The translations under genes and the position numbers were made by a program. A stretch of 35,166 nucleotides of DNA from Paracoccaceae bacterium (GTDB taxonomy: Bacteria > Pseudomonadota > Alphaproteobacteria > Rhodobacterales > Rhodobacteraceae): assembly GCA_902534325.1 (NCBI GenBank), contig CACAPQ010000021.1, forward strand, positions 1 through 35,166. Direction: 5' to 3'. Numbering within the stretch: the first letter of the stretch is position 1; every line of letters starts with the position of its first letter. Below, in pieces: positions 7,884-14,193 of the stretch. The notes below the pieces were generated by a model. That model was not told where the DNA came from. It made no database searches and saw only the letters and a program-made list of their open reading frames with translations.

Positions 7884-8693
7884 ATGTCCAGATTATTGAT
7901 AAAGCCTGACAGTAAACTAGGAAAAATTCATGATATTTCTCCCGAAAAGGCTGGATGGGATTATGTAGGTTTCGATTTGTATTTATTGGAAGAAGGCCAG
8001 TCGATAAGACAAGAAACTTTTGATAGAGAGGTCATCTTGGTTTTGGTGGAAGGGCACGCAGAAATCATAGCAGACGGTAAAAAGTTTGGAGTGCTTGGCG
8101 ATCGTTTGGATGTGTTTGAAAAGTCTCCACCGCATTGCGTTTATGTTTCCAGTGAAACTAATTGGTATGTCGATCCCACTACTAAGTGTACTCTTGCGAT
8201 TTGTTCAGCACCTTGTTCGAAAAAATACGAAGCTACGCAGATCGGCCCTACAGGAATTGAGCTAACAGCTCGCGGAAAGGGAACTAACACCAGGTACATA
8301 AACAATATTGCGATGGAGGACCGAGATGTTGCAAGCAGCTTGCTAGTGACTGAGGTGTTTACGCCGTCGGGTCATTGGTCATCTTATCCTCCACATCGAC
8401 ATGATGAGGATGATTTCCCAAATATGACTTATCTTGAAGAGACATATTATCACCGTTTAAATCCATCAAAAGGCTATGGGCATCAGAGGGTTTTCACTGA
8501 AGATGGCTCTCTTGATGAGACAATGACCGTAGAAAATCACGATGTTGTATTGGTTCCAAAGGGGCATCATCCATGTGCTGTGCCTTATGGGTATGAGATG
8601 TACTACTTAAATGTGATGGCTGGCCCATTAAGGAAATGGCGATTTAAAAATCATCCAGATCATAATTGGATCGCTGAAAAAGATACTTCTTAG
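7884..8693 (+). CDS. iolB: 5-deoxy-glucuronate isomerase-like cupin
   Basis: The 269-residue protein resembles IolB, the bicupin isomerase that turns 5-deoxy-D-glucuronate into 5-dehydro-2-deoxy-D-gluconate in myo-inositol breakdown (B. subtilis IolB has 271 residues). The second cupin has the metal-binding HRHDEDD (after SYPP) and a Glu-Glu-Thr-Tyr-Tyr segment. The C-terminus has VLVPKGHHPCAVPYGYEMYYLNVMAGP, followed by the characteristic RKWRFKNHPDHNWI. It starts with an ATG after GAGGAATAAGA, 14 bases downstream of uxuA. IolC, IolD, IolE, IolJ and IolA are not in the window. It may therefore act on another deoxy-uronate made by the upstream enzymes, or supply the missing step for a distant iol locus. 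The family call is secure. Confidence 0.9.
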   Translation: MSRLLIKPDSKLGKIHDISPEKAGWDYVGFDLYLLEEGQSIRQETFDREVILVLVEGHAEIIADGKKFGVLGDRLDVFEKSPPHCVYVSSETNWYVDPTTKCTLAICSAPCSKKYEATQIGPTGIELTARGKGTNTRYINNIAMEDRDVASSLLVTEVFTPSGHWSSYPPHRHDEDDFPNMTYLEETYYHRLNPSKGYGHQRVFTEDGSLDETMTVENHDVVLVPKGHHPCAVPYGYEMYYLNVMAGPLRKWRFKNHPDHNWIAEKDTS

Positions 8694-8757
8694 CTCTCTA
8701 GTGTCGCCACGAGCAAATTTTATTTATGATGAAAAAAGTTAAATTTAAGGATCCCTA

Positions 8758-9552
8758 TTGAAACCACTATATCAAATTCCAGATACTTTGCGTCAATCTC
8801 TAAGGGGTATTTTTAGTGATATTGATGATACCATAACAACAAATGGTATGCTTAGCGCAGAAGCTTACTCAGCTATAGAAAATATATCGGAGCAAGGCAT
8901 AGATTTCGTTCCTATAACTGGGCGGCCCGCAGGTTGGTGTGATATGATCGCTCGATTTTGGCCTGTGAGAGGTGTAATTGGCGAAAATGGTGCCTTTTTC
9001 TTTTCTTATGATCACAAAAAAAAGAAAATGATAAGAAGATATATTCAAAGTGAAAAAGAGAGATCGGAAGGCCGTAAAAAACTCGAAAAAATTAAACAAA
9101 AAGTTCTCAATGAGGTCGCAGGCTGTGCCGTCTCCAGTGACCAATTCTCTCGCATATCCGATCTTGCCATAGATTTTTGTGAAGATGTCCCTGATTTGCC
9201 GATTGAAGCAGTAAAAAAAATTAAAGAAATTTTTGATGAGTCTGGAGCTACTGCTAAAATATCTTCAATTCATGTAAATGCTTGGTTTGGTGAATACTCC
9301 AAACTGGAGATGACTCGAGTTTTTACAAAAGAAATTTTTGATATTGACCTTGATCGTTATAAAGATGAGTTCGTTTTCTGTGGTGATAGCCCAAATGATG
9401 AACCATTATTCCAATATTTTCCAAATTCTTGTGGGGTTGCAAATGTGAAGGATTTTGAATCTGAAATGACATATCTGCCTACATATGTTTCCCGCTCAAA
9501 AGGAGGAAAAGGCTTTGTTGAGATTTGCAAAAAATTTCTAGACTTTGATTAA
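8758..9552 (+). CDS. HAD-IIB family hydrolase (sugar phosphatase-like)
   Basis: A 264-residue HAD-superfamily phosphatase. Motif I is GIFSDIDDTIT with nucleophile Asp21 and Asp23, motif II Thr is in VPITGRPAGW, and motif IV is FCGDSPNDEPLF. A long middle cap region (about 85-190, Lys-rich) is typical of type IIB, which includes sucrose-phosphate, mannosyl-3-phosphoglycerate and trehalose-phosphate phosphatases and Cof-like enzymes. The GRPAGWCDMIARFWPVRGVI segment, followed by GENGAF, is conserved in a group of alphaproteobacterial HAD-IIB proteins. The start is TTG, with AAGGAT placed about six bases upstream and no ATG before motif I. It follows iolB by 64 bases, so it may share the operon transcript or have its own promoter. 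The phosphorylated substrate is unknown. Confidence 0.85.
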   Translation: MKPLYQIPDTLRQSLRGIFSDIDDTITTNGMLSAEAYSAIENISEQGIDFVPITGRPAGWCDMIARFWPVRGVIGENGAFFFSYDHKKKKMIRRYIQSEKERSEGRKKLEKIKQKVLNEVAGCAVSSDQFSRISDLAIDFCEDVPDLPIEAVKKIKEIFDESGATAKISSIHVNAWFGEYSKLEMTRVFTKEIFDIDLDRYKDEFVFCGDSPNDEPLFQYFPNSCGVANVKDFESEMTYLPTYVSRSKGGKGFVEICKKFLDFD

Positions 9553-9600
9553 ATTTTATAACGCGTGCCTTCGCCTTAAAATTTATTCTGTTGTTTTTTT
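9550..9600 (+). terminator. Possible AT-rich terminator after the HAD gene
   Basis: A perfect 9-bp inverted repeat, TAAATTTTA (9550-9558) and TAAAATTTA (9577-9585), spans the HAD stop codon. Its loop has a small internal GCG/CGC pairing. A run of seven T follows at 9594-9600. The stem is weak because it is almost all A-T, so this could be a leaky end for the catabolic operon. Confidence 0.35.
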
Positions 9601-9656
9601 GGATTTTCAATTGCTTGGATCTGTTTTAATTTTTTAAAAAGCCAATTCAAAGAAAG

Positions 9657-9740
9657 TGGTGGGCGACCCTGGAATCGAACCAGGCGTGCGTCTCCGCGAG
9701 GGAGTTACAGTCCCCTGCCACACCTTGCGGCCTGTCGCCC
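9657..9740 (-). tRNA. tRNA-Tyr (GTA)
   Basis: The minus strand folds into a class II tRNA. The acceptor stem GGGCGAC (from 9740) pairs with GTCGCCC, the discriminator is A, and CCA is encoded at 9657-9659. The anticodon loop in GGGGACTGTAACTCCC carries GTA. A long variable arm (CTCGCGGAGACGC region) and a GGTTCGATTCC T-arm are present. The long variable arm with GTA fits bacterial tRNA-Tyr. It is transcribed away from the rRNA methyltransferase gene. Confidence 0.95.
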
Positions 9741-9767
9741 ACTTTTGATTTTCTCAATCTAAACGGT

Positions 9768-9796
9768 TGCTTACAAGTGACTCGAAAAGAGGTCAA
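9768..9796 (-). promoter_or_regulatory. Putative sigma70-type promoter of tRNA-Tyr
   Basis: On the minus strand TTGACC (9796-9791) is followed after 17 bases by TAAGCA (9773-9768), a reasonable -35/-10 pair. The predicted start lies about 20 bases before the mature tRNA 5' end at 9740. Confidence 0.45.
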
Positions 9797-9908
9797 TGAT
9801 AAAATGCTGCGCTTCTAAAAACCCGTTCCCTCGCTTCAAAATATAAACTGTATGTGTTAATTGGTGCGAAGGTTTATCGAAATAAAATTTATCAAAGGGC
9901 ATTTTTTT

Positions 9909-10700
9909 ATGAAAAAACCAAAATGGGTTATAAAAAAAGAAAAAGATGAAAAAACTGCTCAGAAACAGACCTATTGGATTTTTGGTCTGCATGCTGTCCG
10001 CGATGCTCTGGTGAACCAGAACAGAAAAAAATTTAGGTTGATGATGACAAAAAATGCTGCAGCGAAACTTAGTGAGAGTATTTCTGTTTCTGGGTTGACT
10101 CCTGAAATATTTGATGCCCGTCAATTTAAACCGCCTATTGACAAAAATTCCGTTCATCAAGGTGCGGTATTAGAAGTGGAGAGCTTACAGTGGGGTTCTT
10201 TAGAAGATGTAATTATGAATTCTAGAAGTAATCCCCCCCGATTGATTTTGTTAGATCAAGTTACAGATCCGCATAATGTTGGTGCTATTTTGAGGTCTGC
10301 AGAGGTATTCGGTGCGAGCGCTGTTGTAGGGACAAAAATCCATAGCCCTTCGGAAACTGGCGCATTGGCAAAGAGTGCTAGCGGTGCATTAGAACGACAA
10401 CCTTTCATTCGCATCCGTAATTTGGCAGATACGATACAACATCTAGAAAAAATGGGATTTATCTCTATTGGGCTTGATAGTGAAGCAAAAGATACGTTGG
10501 CAGATATCCAAGAAATTTCAGACCGCCCAACAGCACTAGTTTTGGGTTCTGAGGGATCTGGATTAAGATTTCGTACCAAGGAAACAGTTAAGTTTATGGT
10601 TAAAATCCCATTTTCAACAGATTTCGGTTCTTTAAATGTATCTAATGCTGCTGCTGTTGCACTTTACCAATTACAAGAATTGTCTCGGAATTCAAACTGA
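9909..10700 (+). CDS. rlmB: SPOUT-class 23S rRNA 2'-O-ribose methyltransferase (RlmB/TrmH family)
   Basis: The protein has 263 residues. An N-terminal substrate-binding domain opens with WIFGLHAVRDAL and is followed by the SPOUT methyltransferase domain. The three family motifs are LILLDQVTDPHNVGAILRSA (motif 1, with the catalytic Arg), VLGSEGSGLR (motif 2) and IPFSTDFGSLNVSNAAAVAL (motif 3); motifs 2 and 3 build the trefoil knot that binds S-adenosylmethionine. RlmB methylates the ribose of G2251 in the 23S rRNA P-loop. The ATG at 9909 is chosen because AAAGGGC lies upstream and the Lys-rich leader is common in this family. An in-frame TTG at 9861 would add 16 residues with no ribosome site. 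It sits next to tRNA-Tyr. Another TrmH-family target cannot be excluded. Confidence 0.88.
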   Translation: MKKPKWVIKKEKDEKTAQKQTYWIFGLHAVRDALVNQNRKKFRLMMTKNAAAKLSESISVSGLTPEIFDARQFKPPIDKNSVHQGAVLEVESLQWGSLEDVIMNSRSNPPRLILLDQVTDPHNVGAILRSAEVFGASAVVGTKIHSPSETGALAKSASGALERQPFIRIRNLADTIQHLEKMGFISIGLDSEAKDTLADIQEISDRPTALVLGSEGSGLRFRTKETVKFMVKIPFSTDFGSLNVSNAAAVALYQLQELSRNSN

Positions 10701-10800
10701 GATGCGATAGAAAAGACTAACGCTCAATTAATAATAACGGTTTTTCATTTTAATTTTCAAAGAAACGCTTTGTTTCAATAATGGATTTAAGACCTAGATT

Positions 10801-10876
10801 AAAAAGGTGTTATCTATATTTGAACTTTTAAGAAAAACTGGTATCTCAACAACGTTGTTGGTATCACACCTTTTTT
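10801..10876 (+). promoter_or_regulatory. Structured leader upstream of ribBX
   Basis: AAAAAGGTGT (10801-10810) is perfectly complementary to ACACCTTTTT (10866-10875), ending in a T run 12 bases before the ribBX start. Between them lies the 14-bp palindrome CAACAACGTTGTTG (10847-10860), flanked by two direct copies of GGTATC (10840-10845, 10860-10865). The shape suits an attenuator or a dimeric repressor site. No conserved FMN riboswitch core is visible. Function is inferred from structure only. Confidence 0.4.
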
Positions 10877-10888
10877 AGAGGATGTCTG

Positions 10889-12013
10889 ATGAATTTTGAT
10901 AAGCCTGGGATTGTAGAAGATAATTATCGAGAGGTGATATCTTCTGTAGAGGAGATAATAGAGGACGCTCGAAACGGCCGGATGTTCGTTTTGATTGATC
11001 ATGAAGACCGCGAAAATGAGGGTGATCTTGTAATTCCGGCTCAAATGGCAACCCCAGATGCGATAAATTTTATGGCGACTAATGGTCGAGGATTAATTTG
11101 CTTGGCCTTAACATCTGAAAGAGTTGACCAATTAGGTTTAGAATTAATGAGTACGAACAATTCTTCTAGGCACGAAACAGCTTTTACGATCTCTATAGAA
11201 GCGCGCGAAGGTGTTACAACCGGGATATCTGCTCACGACAGAGCGCGAACAGTAGCAGTAGCTATTGATGCTTCTAAAGGAATGACCGATATAGCAACGC
11301 CAGGGCATGTTTTCCCTTTGCGTGCCAGAAGTGGAGGCGTTCTAGTTAGAGCAGGTCATACAGAGGCAGCAGTAGATATATCTCGTTTAGCAGGATTAAA
11401 CTCATCAGGTGTTATTTGTGAGATTATGAATGAAGACGGAACCATGGCACGTCTTCCAGAACTTATTGGTTTTGCTCAGAAACACGGATTAAAAATTGGC
11501 ACAATAAGTGATCTGATTGCCTACCGTAGGCGAAACGACAATCTTGTTCGGGCTAGTGATCAGACAAAAATTTTTTCAGAGTTTGGTGGTGAGTGGGATA
11601 TGAAGGTTTATGAAGATGAAACCCATGGTGATCAGCACATTGTTTTAATCAAGGGTGACCTTACAGGTGATAACCCTGTGTTGGTAAGAATGCATGCAAT
11701 GGACCCTATGTTAGATATAGTGGGGATAGGACCGAGGGGCAGGGCAGATGAATTTGGAGCAGCTATGAAGATGGTAGCAAAAGAGGGACGGGGTGTGGTT
11801 GTTTTATTGCGCGACACGGCCATGAAAATAGAAAACAACGACAACACTTCACCCAGTACACTCAGACAATATGGATTAGGTGCGCAAATTTTATCGTCCC
11901 TAGGGCTGTCTAAATTAGAGTTGCTGACAAACTCACCTACTCCTAAAGTCGTAGGCCTTGAGGCTTATGGTTTGGAGATAACATCGACCCGTAAAATCTC
12001 GGAGCTTGGCTGA
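10889..12013 (+). CDS. ribB: RibBX: 3,4-dihydroxy-2-butanone-4-phosphate synthase with degenerate GTP cyclohydrolase II-like domain
   Basis: The 374-residue protein is a fusion. Residues 1-215 are an intact RibB domain, which makes 3,4-dihydroxy-2-butanone 4-phosphate from ribulose 5-phosphate for riboflavin. It has LIDHEDRENEGDLV (35-48) with the acidic metal ligands, the SSRHETAFT and ISAHDRART stretches, TPGHVFPL with His140 and RAGHTEA with His157. Residues about 230-374 keep the outline of GTP cyclohydrolase II (VLVRMHAMDP, RQYGLGAQIL, LLTNSPTP). However, the three zinc-binding Cys and the RQEGRGI catalytic stretch are replaced (DIVGIGPRGRAD, VVLLRDTAMK), so this half should not open GTP. 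Such RibBX proteins are known in proteobacteria that have a separate RibA. It starts at ATG after AGAGGATG and overlaps ribH by one base. Confidence 0.92.
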   Translation: MNFDKPGIVEDNYREVISSVEEIIEDARNGRMFVLIDHEDRENEGDLVIPAQMATPDAINFMATNGRGLICLALTSERVDQLGLELMSTNNSSRHETAFTISIEAREGVTTGISAHDRARTVAVAIDASKGMTDIATPGHVFPLRARSGGVLVRAGHTEAAVDISRLAGLNSSGVICEIMNEDGTMARLPELIGFAQKHGLKIGTISDLIAYRRRNDNLVRASDQTKIFSEFGGEWDMKVYEDETHGDQHIVLIKGDLTGDNPVLVRMHAMDPMLDIVGIGPRGRADEFGAAMKMVAKEGRGVVVLLRDTAMKIENNDNTSPSTLRQYGLGAQILSSLGLSKLELLTNSPTPKVVGLEAYGLEITSTRKISELG

Positions 12014-12516
12014 TGGCTGGAAAAATAGAACACCATGCTTTGCCCAGGGCTTCTTTTCAAAATGAGCCCAAAGTTCTTATTGTCGTAGCTCCATATTATC
12101 AGCCCATTTCCGAAAATTTGCTAAAAGGTGCGAAAACAGAAATATTAGCATCACATGGGACTTTCGATATCGTTGAGGTTCCAGGAGCATTGGAGATAGC
12201 AACTGCTATCGGTATTGCTGAAAGGTTGGAAAATTTTGACGCCTACGTTGCCTTGGGATGTGTGATAAGAGGTGAAACTACCCACTATGAAACGGTTTGT
12301 AACGATAGTAGTAGAGGGCTTACCCTGCTAGGCCTTCAAGGTTTATGTATTGGTAATGGGATTTTGACTGTAGAAAATGTTGAGCAAGCTGAGTTGCGTG
12401 CTGACCCTGAAAAGCAAAACAAAGGGGGTGGAGCAGCCGCAGCAGCATTGCATCTTTTGTCTTTAAGTCATAAGTGGGCTGATAACAAAAAAGGTATAGG
12501 GTTTAAGGCTGACTGA
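12013..12516 (+). CDS. ribH: 6,7-dimethyl-8-ribityllumazine synthase
   Basis: This is RibH, which joins the RibB product with 5-amino-6-ribitylaminouracil to form lumazine, the penultimate step of riboflavin synthesis. It has 167 residues; E. coli has 156. Signatures are VVAPYYQPISENLLKGA, VEVPGALEIATAIG and YVALGCVIRGETTHYETVC, with the catalytic His91 and the GET phosphate-binding loop. The Gly/Ala-rich end NKGGGAAAAALHLL matches the family. Its ATG overlaps the ribBX stop (TGATG), so the two are translationally coupled. nusB follows after 43 bases, an order common in alphaproteobacteria. Confidence 0.96.
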   Translation: MAGKIEHHALPRASFQNEPKVLIVVAPYYQPISENLLKGAKTEILASHGTFDIVEVPGALEIATAIGIAERLENFDAYVALGCVIRGETTHYETVCNDSSRGLTLLGLQGLCIGNGILTVENVEQAELRADPEKQNKGGGAAAAALHLLSLSHKWADNKKGIGFKAD

Positions 12517-12559
12517 ATAATTGGTTGTTGGCGATAGGCACTTATGGAAGAAGCTAGTA

Positions 12560-13042
12560 ATGTCACAAAGCGATAAAATTTCTGGTAATCAAAAAAGAAA
12601 AATTCGTTCCGCAACTCGCCTTTACATAATTCAGGCGCTGTTTCAAATGGAACAGCTGGGCCAATCCGTTGATCAAGTAGCAGAAGAATTTATAAAACAT
12701 AGATTTGGCGCAAATTATGATGAAGGTCAGATGTCTGATGGAGATGAATCTCTTTTTAAGTCAATCTTAGAAGCAGCAGTAAATTATCAAGCGTCTATAG
12801 ATCAGCTAACAGATCGAGCATTAGTTGAAAAATGGCCAATAGCAAGAATAGATCCAACTTTACGATCACTTTTTAGATCTGCAGCTGCTGAAATTGTCCA
12901 GATAAAAACCCCACCTAAAATTGTGATCGCCGAGTATGTAGCGCTTGCTCATGCCTTTTTTACTGATGGAAAAGAACCAAATTTTGTAAATGCTGTTTTG
13001 GACCATATGGCTAAAGAGGCTTGTCCTAACGAATTTAGCTAA
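12560..13042 (+). CDS. nusB: Transcription antitermination factor NusB
   Basis: NusB binds boxA RNA together with NusE (S10) and promotes antitermination of rRNA operons. The 160-residue protein has the all-helical NusB pattern: RSATRLYIIQALFQMEQ at the N-terminus (usual RxxARxxAVQALYxxE), the acidic middle helix, and the C-terminal PPKIVIAEYVALAHAFFTDGKEPNFVNAVLDHMA. That last stretch matches the family's VxInEaVelAkxfgxxxsxxFVNgVLdxia. The ATG at 12560 follows GGAAGAAGC. A TTG at 12521 in the same frame would add 13 unlikely residues. It completes the ribBX-ribH-nusB run. Confidence 0.95.
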   Translation: MSQSDKISGNQKRKIRSATRLYIIQALFQMEQLGQSVDQVAEEFIKHRFGANYDEGQMSDGDESLFKSILEAAVNYQASIDQLTDRALVEKWPIARIDPTLRSLFRSAAAEIVQIKTPPKIVIAEYVALAHAFFTDGKEPNFVNAVLDHMAKEACPNEFS

Positions 13043-13052
13043 TGTTTATTTT

Positions 13053-13212
13053 GGAGCGGGACCGCAACTGCCGTTAGGTTTTCTCATTCCCGAGGACCTG
13101 TATATACAGGTGGGCACCAGGTAACCAGGCCAGGGCCAGGACAGAGCCAGTTCCCTCGGAATTGCTTAAGGCCACCGGAATGCAACCATTACGAACAGAG
13201 CAGAACCCGCAC
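13053..13212 (-). ncRNA. ssrS: 6S-like structured small RNA
   Basis: The stretch between nusB and mmcB is much richer in G and C than its surroundings and folds into one long rod. Pairings I can trace: GCGGG 13056-13060 with CCCGC 13206-13210; CGT 13072-13074 with ACG 13191-13193; GGTT 13077-13080 with AACC 13184-13187; CATTCC 13085-13090 with GGAATG 13177-13182; CGAGG 13091-13095 with CCTCG 13154-13158; and an apical hairpin from the palindrome ACCTGTATATACAGGT 13096-13111. A large one-sided bubble (13159-13176, containing CTTAAGG) lies mid-rod. A ~160-nt near-continuous hairpin with a big central bubble is the architecture of 6S RNA, which mimics an open promoter and sequesters sigma70 RNA polymerase. 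The minus strand is chosen because a good promoter lies just beyond the right end. 6S identity is inferred from shape, not homology. Confidence 0.58.
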
Positions 13213-13218
13213 CGAGAG

Positions 13219-13247
13219 CATATAGCCACCTGCTGAAAGAGTTTCAA
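13219..13247 (-). promoter_or_regulatory. Sigma70-type promoter for the 6S-like RNA
   Basis: On the minus strand TTGAAA (13247-13242) is separated by exactly 17 bases from TATATG (13224-13219). The expected start, around 13212, coincides with the outer edge of the structured region. This is the strongest reason to place the RNA on the minus strand. Confidence 0.6.
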
Positions 13248-13315
13248 CTAATCTTAATTTAATATATATTGAGCTTCTTCTTGTTTTACTAAATTAGTAA
13301 GGTCATTTTATCCTC

Positions 13316-13750
13316 ATGAAACCAGAAACATCAAAAAACTTAAGTAGAATCGCTAGAGGTGTAATGAGGCATTTTGCTCAAATAGGTATGCATAGTTTAA
13401 GTGAATTTTCGCCTGCTAGAGGTTTGCGAGTTGATATCATAACATTAGGAATGTCGGATGAGATTTGGATAGTAGAGTGCAAGTCAGGTCAAAGTGACTT
13501 TAAATCTGACAAAAAGTGGCAAAATTATTTAGCTTGGTGCGATAGATATTTTTGGGCGGTGGATGGTAAATTTCCAATTGACATTCTACCTTCTGACACT
13601 GGTGTAATTATAGCCGATGCTTACGATGCTTCTATTCTTAGAGAGGCCCCACTAAATAAATTGCCAGTAGCAAGGCGAAAAAAAATAACAAAATCAATAG
13701 CTATATCAGCCTGTAACAGATTGCTTACACATACAGACCCAAAAATGTGA
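13316..13750 (+). CDS. mmcB: MmcB-family putative DNA repair endonuclease
   Basis: The 144-residue protein matches the MmcB family (formerly DUF1052), first noted in Caulobacter as a mitomycin-C-induced gene. Visible PD-(D/E)XK-type nuclease features are LRVDIITLG (acidic residue at the end of a strand) and EIWIVECKSGQSDF, with the Glu-x-Lys pair, followed by the family-specific KKWQNYLAWCDRYFWAVD. Further conserved stretches are IIADAYDASILREAP and ARRKKITKSIA. It is expected to be a small cytosolic nuclease in DNA repair, often under LexA control. No clear LexA box is seen upstream. The start is the only ATG before the conserved N-terminus and lies close to the promoter of the divergent 6S-like RNA. 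Confidence 0.88.
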   Translation: MKPETSKNLSRIARGVMRHFAQIGMHSLSEFSPARGLRVDIITLGMSDEIWIVECKSGQSDFKSDKKWQNYLAWCDRYFWAVDGKFPIDILPSDTGVIIADAYDASILREAPLNKLPVARRKKITKSIAISACNRLLTHTDPKM

Positions 13751-13759
13751 GTATTAGGA

Positions 13760-13948
13760 TTATTTTGTAAGTTTGCGGGCTGCTTGAGCGGCTAGTCTTA
13801 TTTCTTCTGAAATTTCATCAGCTTCTTCAGGATCGAAATCCATTGGTATTTCTGTGCCTCCTGCGGAAACATAAATTCTTACCATTCCAATATCTGTTGG
13901 GCCAATTTGCAGGTTTGCTTCTATATTTGATTGTTTATTTATTCCCAT
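13760..13948 (-). CDS. Short conserved alphaproteobacterial protein (DUF6324-like)
   Basis: A 62-residue acidic soluble protein containing NIEANLQIGPTDIGMVRIYV and then IPMDFDPEEADEISEEI, ending in an Ala-rich helix. From memory it resembles the short DUF6324 proteins found next to mmcB in Rhodobacterales. The function is unknown. The strand-strand-helix pattern suggests a small alpha/beta domain. It is convergent with mmcB, with only nine bases between the two stops, and its start is ATG. Conserved length, sensible composition and position support a real gene despite its size. Confidence 0.75.
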   Translation of the reverse strand: MGINKQSNIEANLQIGPTDIGMVRIYVSAGGTEIPMDFDPEEADEISEEIRLAAQAARKLTK

Positions 13949-14091
13949 GAAGCATCCTAACGCGTTTAAAAGGGCTTAATATTCAAATATAAATTTTGCA
14001 AGTAATTGGGTTCTGAAAATAATTTACAACCTCTCAAATTATAGAATTTAACTTGCATTTGATCAATCGCAGATATACATCGCGGTGGTGG

Positions 14092-14168
14092 GCCGCCTTA
14101 GCTCAGTTGGTTAGAGCGCTGGATTGTGGATCCAGAGGTCCCCCGTTCAAACCGGGGAGGCGGTACCA
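14092..14168 (+). tRNA. tRNA-His (GTG), G-1-less alphaproteobacterial type
   Basis: A complete cloverleaf. The acceptor GCCGCCT (14092-14098) pairs with AGGCGGT (14158-14164). The D-arm GCTC/GAGC, the anticodon stem CTGGA/TCCAG with loop TTGTGGA (anticodon GTG at 14126-14128), the T-arm CCCCG/CGGGG, and encoded CCA at 14166-14168 are all present. The first pair is G1-U72 and the discriminator is A73, not the usual C73 facing G-1. This is the signature of the alphaproteobacterial group whose tRNA-His lacks G-1 and is charged by a divergent HisRS. A weak promoter (TTGCAT at 14053, TATACA at 14074) lies upstream. Confidence 0.95.
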
Positions 14169-14193
14169 TTATCAAAGATTTTAAGACAAGTTT

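Noticed and set aside
9771-10160. A 129-residue minus-strand open frame overlapping the start of rlmB
   Set aside because: The translation is of low complexity (Phe-rich) and lies antisense to an unambiguous methyltransferase gene and across the tRNA-Tyr promoter.
10701-10888. FMN riboswitch before ribBX
   Set aside because: The conserved AGGG-type core and multi-helix junction of the FMN riboswitch are not visible; only nested inverted repeats are.
13043-13315. RNase P RNA, tmRNA or SRP RNA in the GC-rich gap
   Set aside because: The GAGGAAAGTCC core of RNase P, the SRP GGAAG/AGC apical loop, and a tmRNA acceptor arm or tag frame are all absent. A 6S-like rod fits better.
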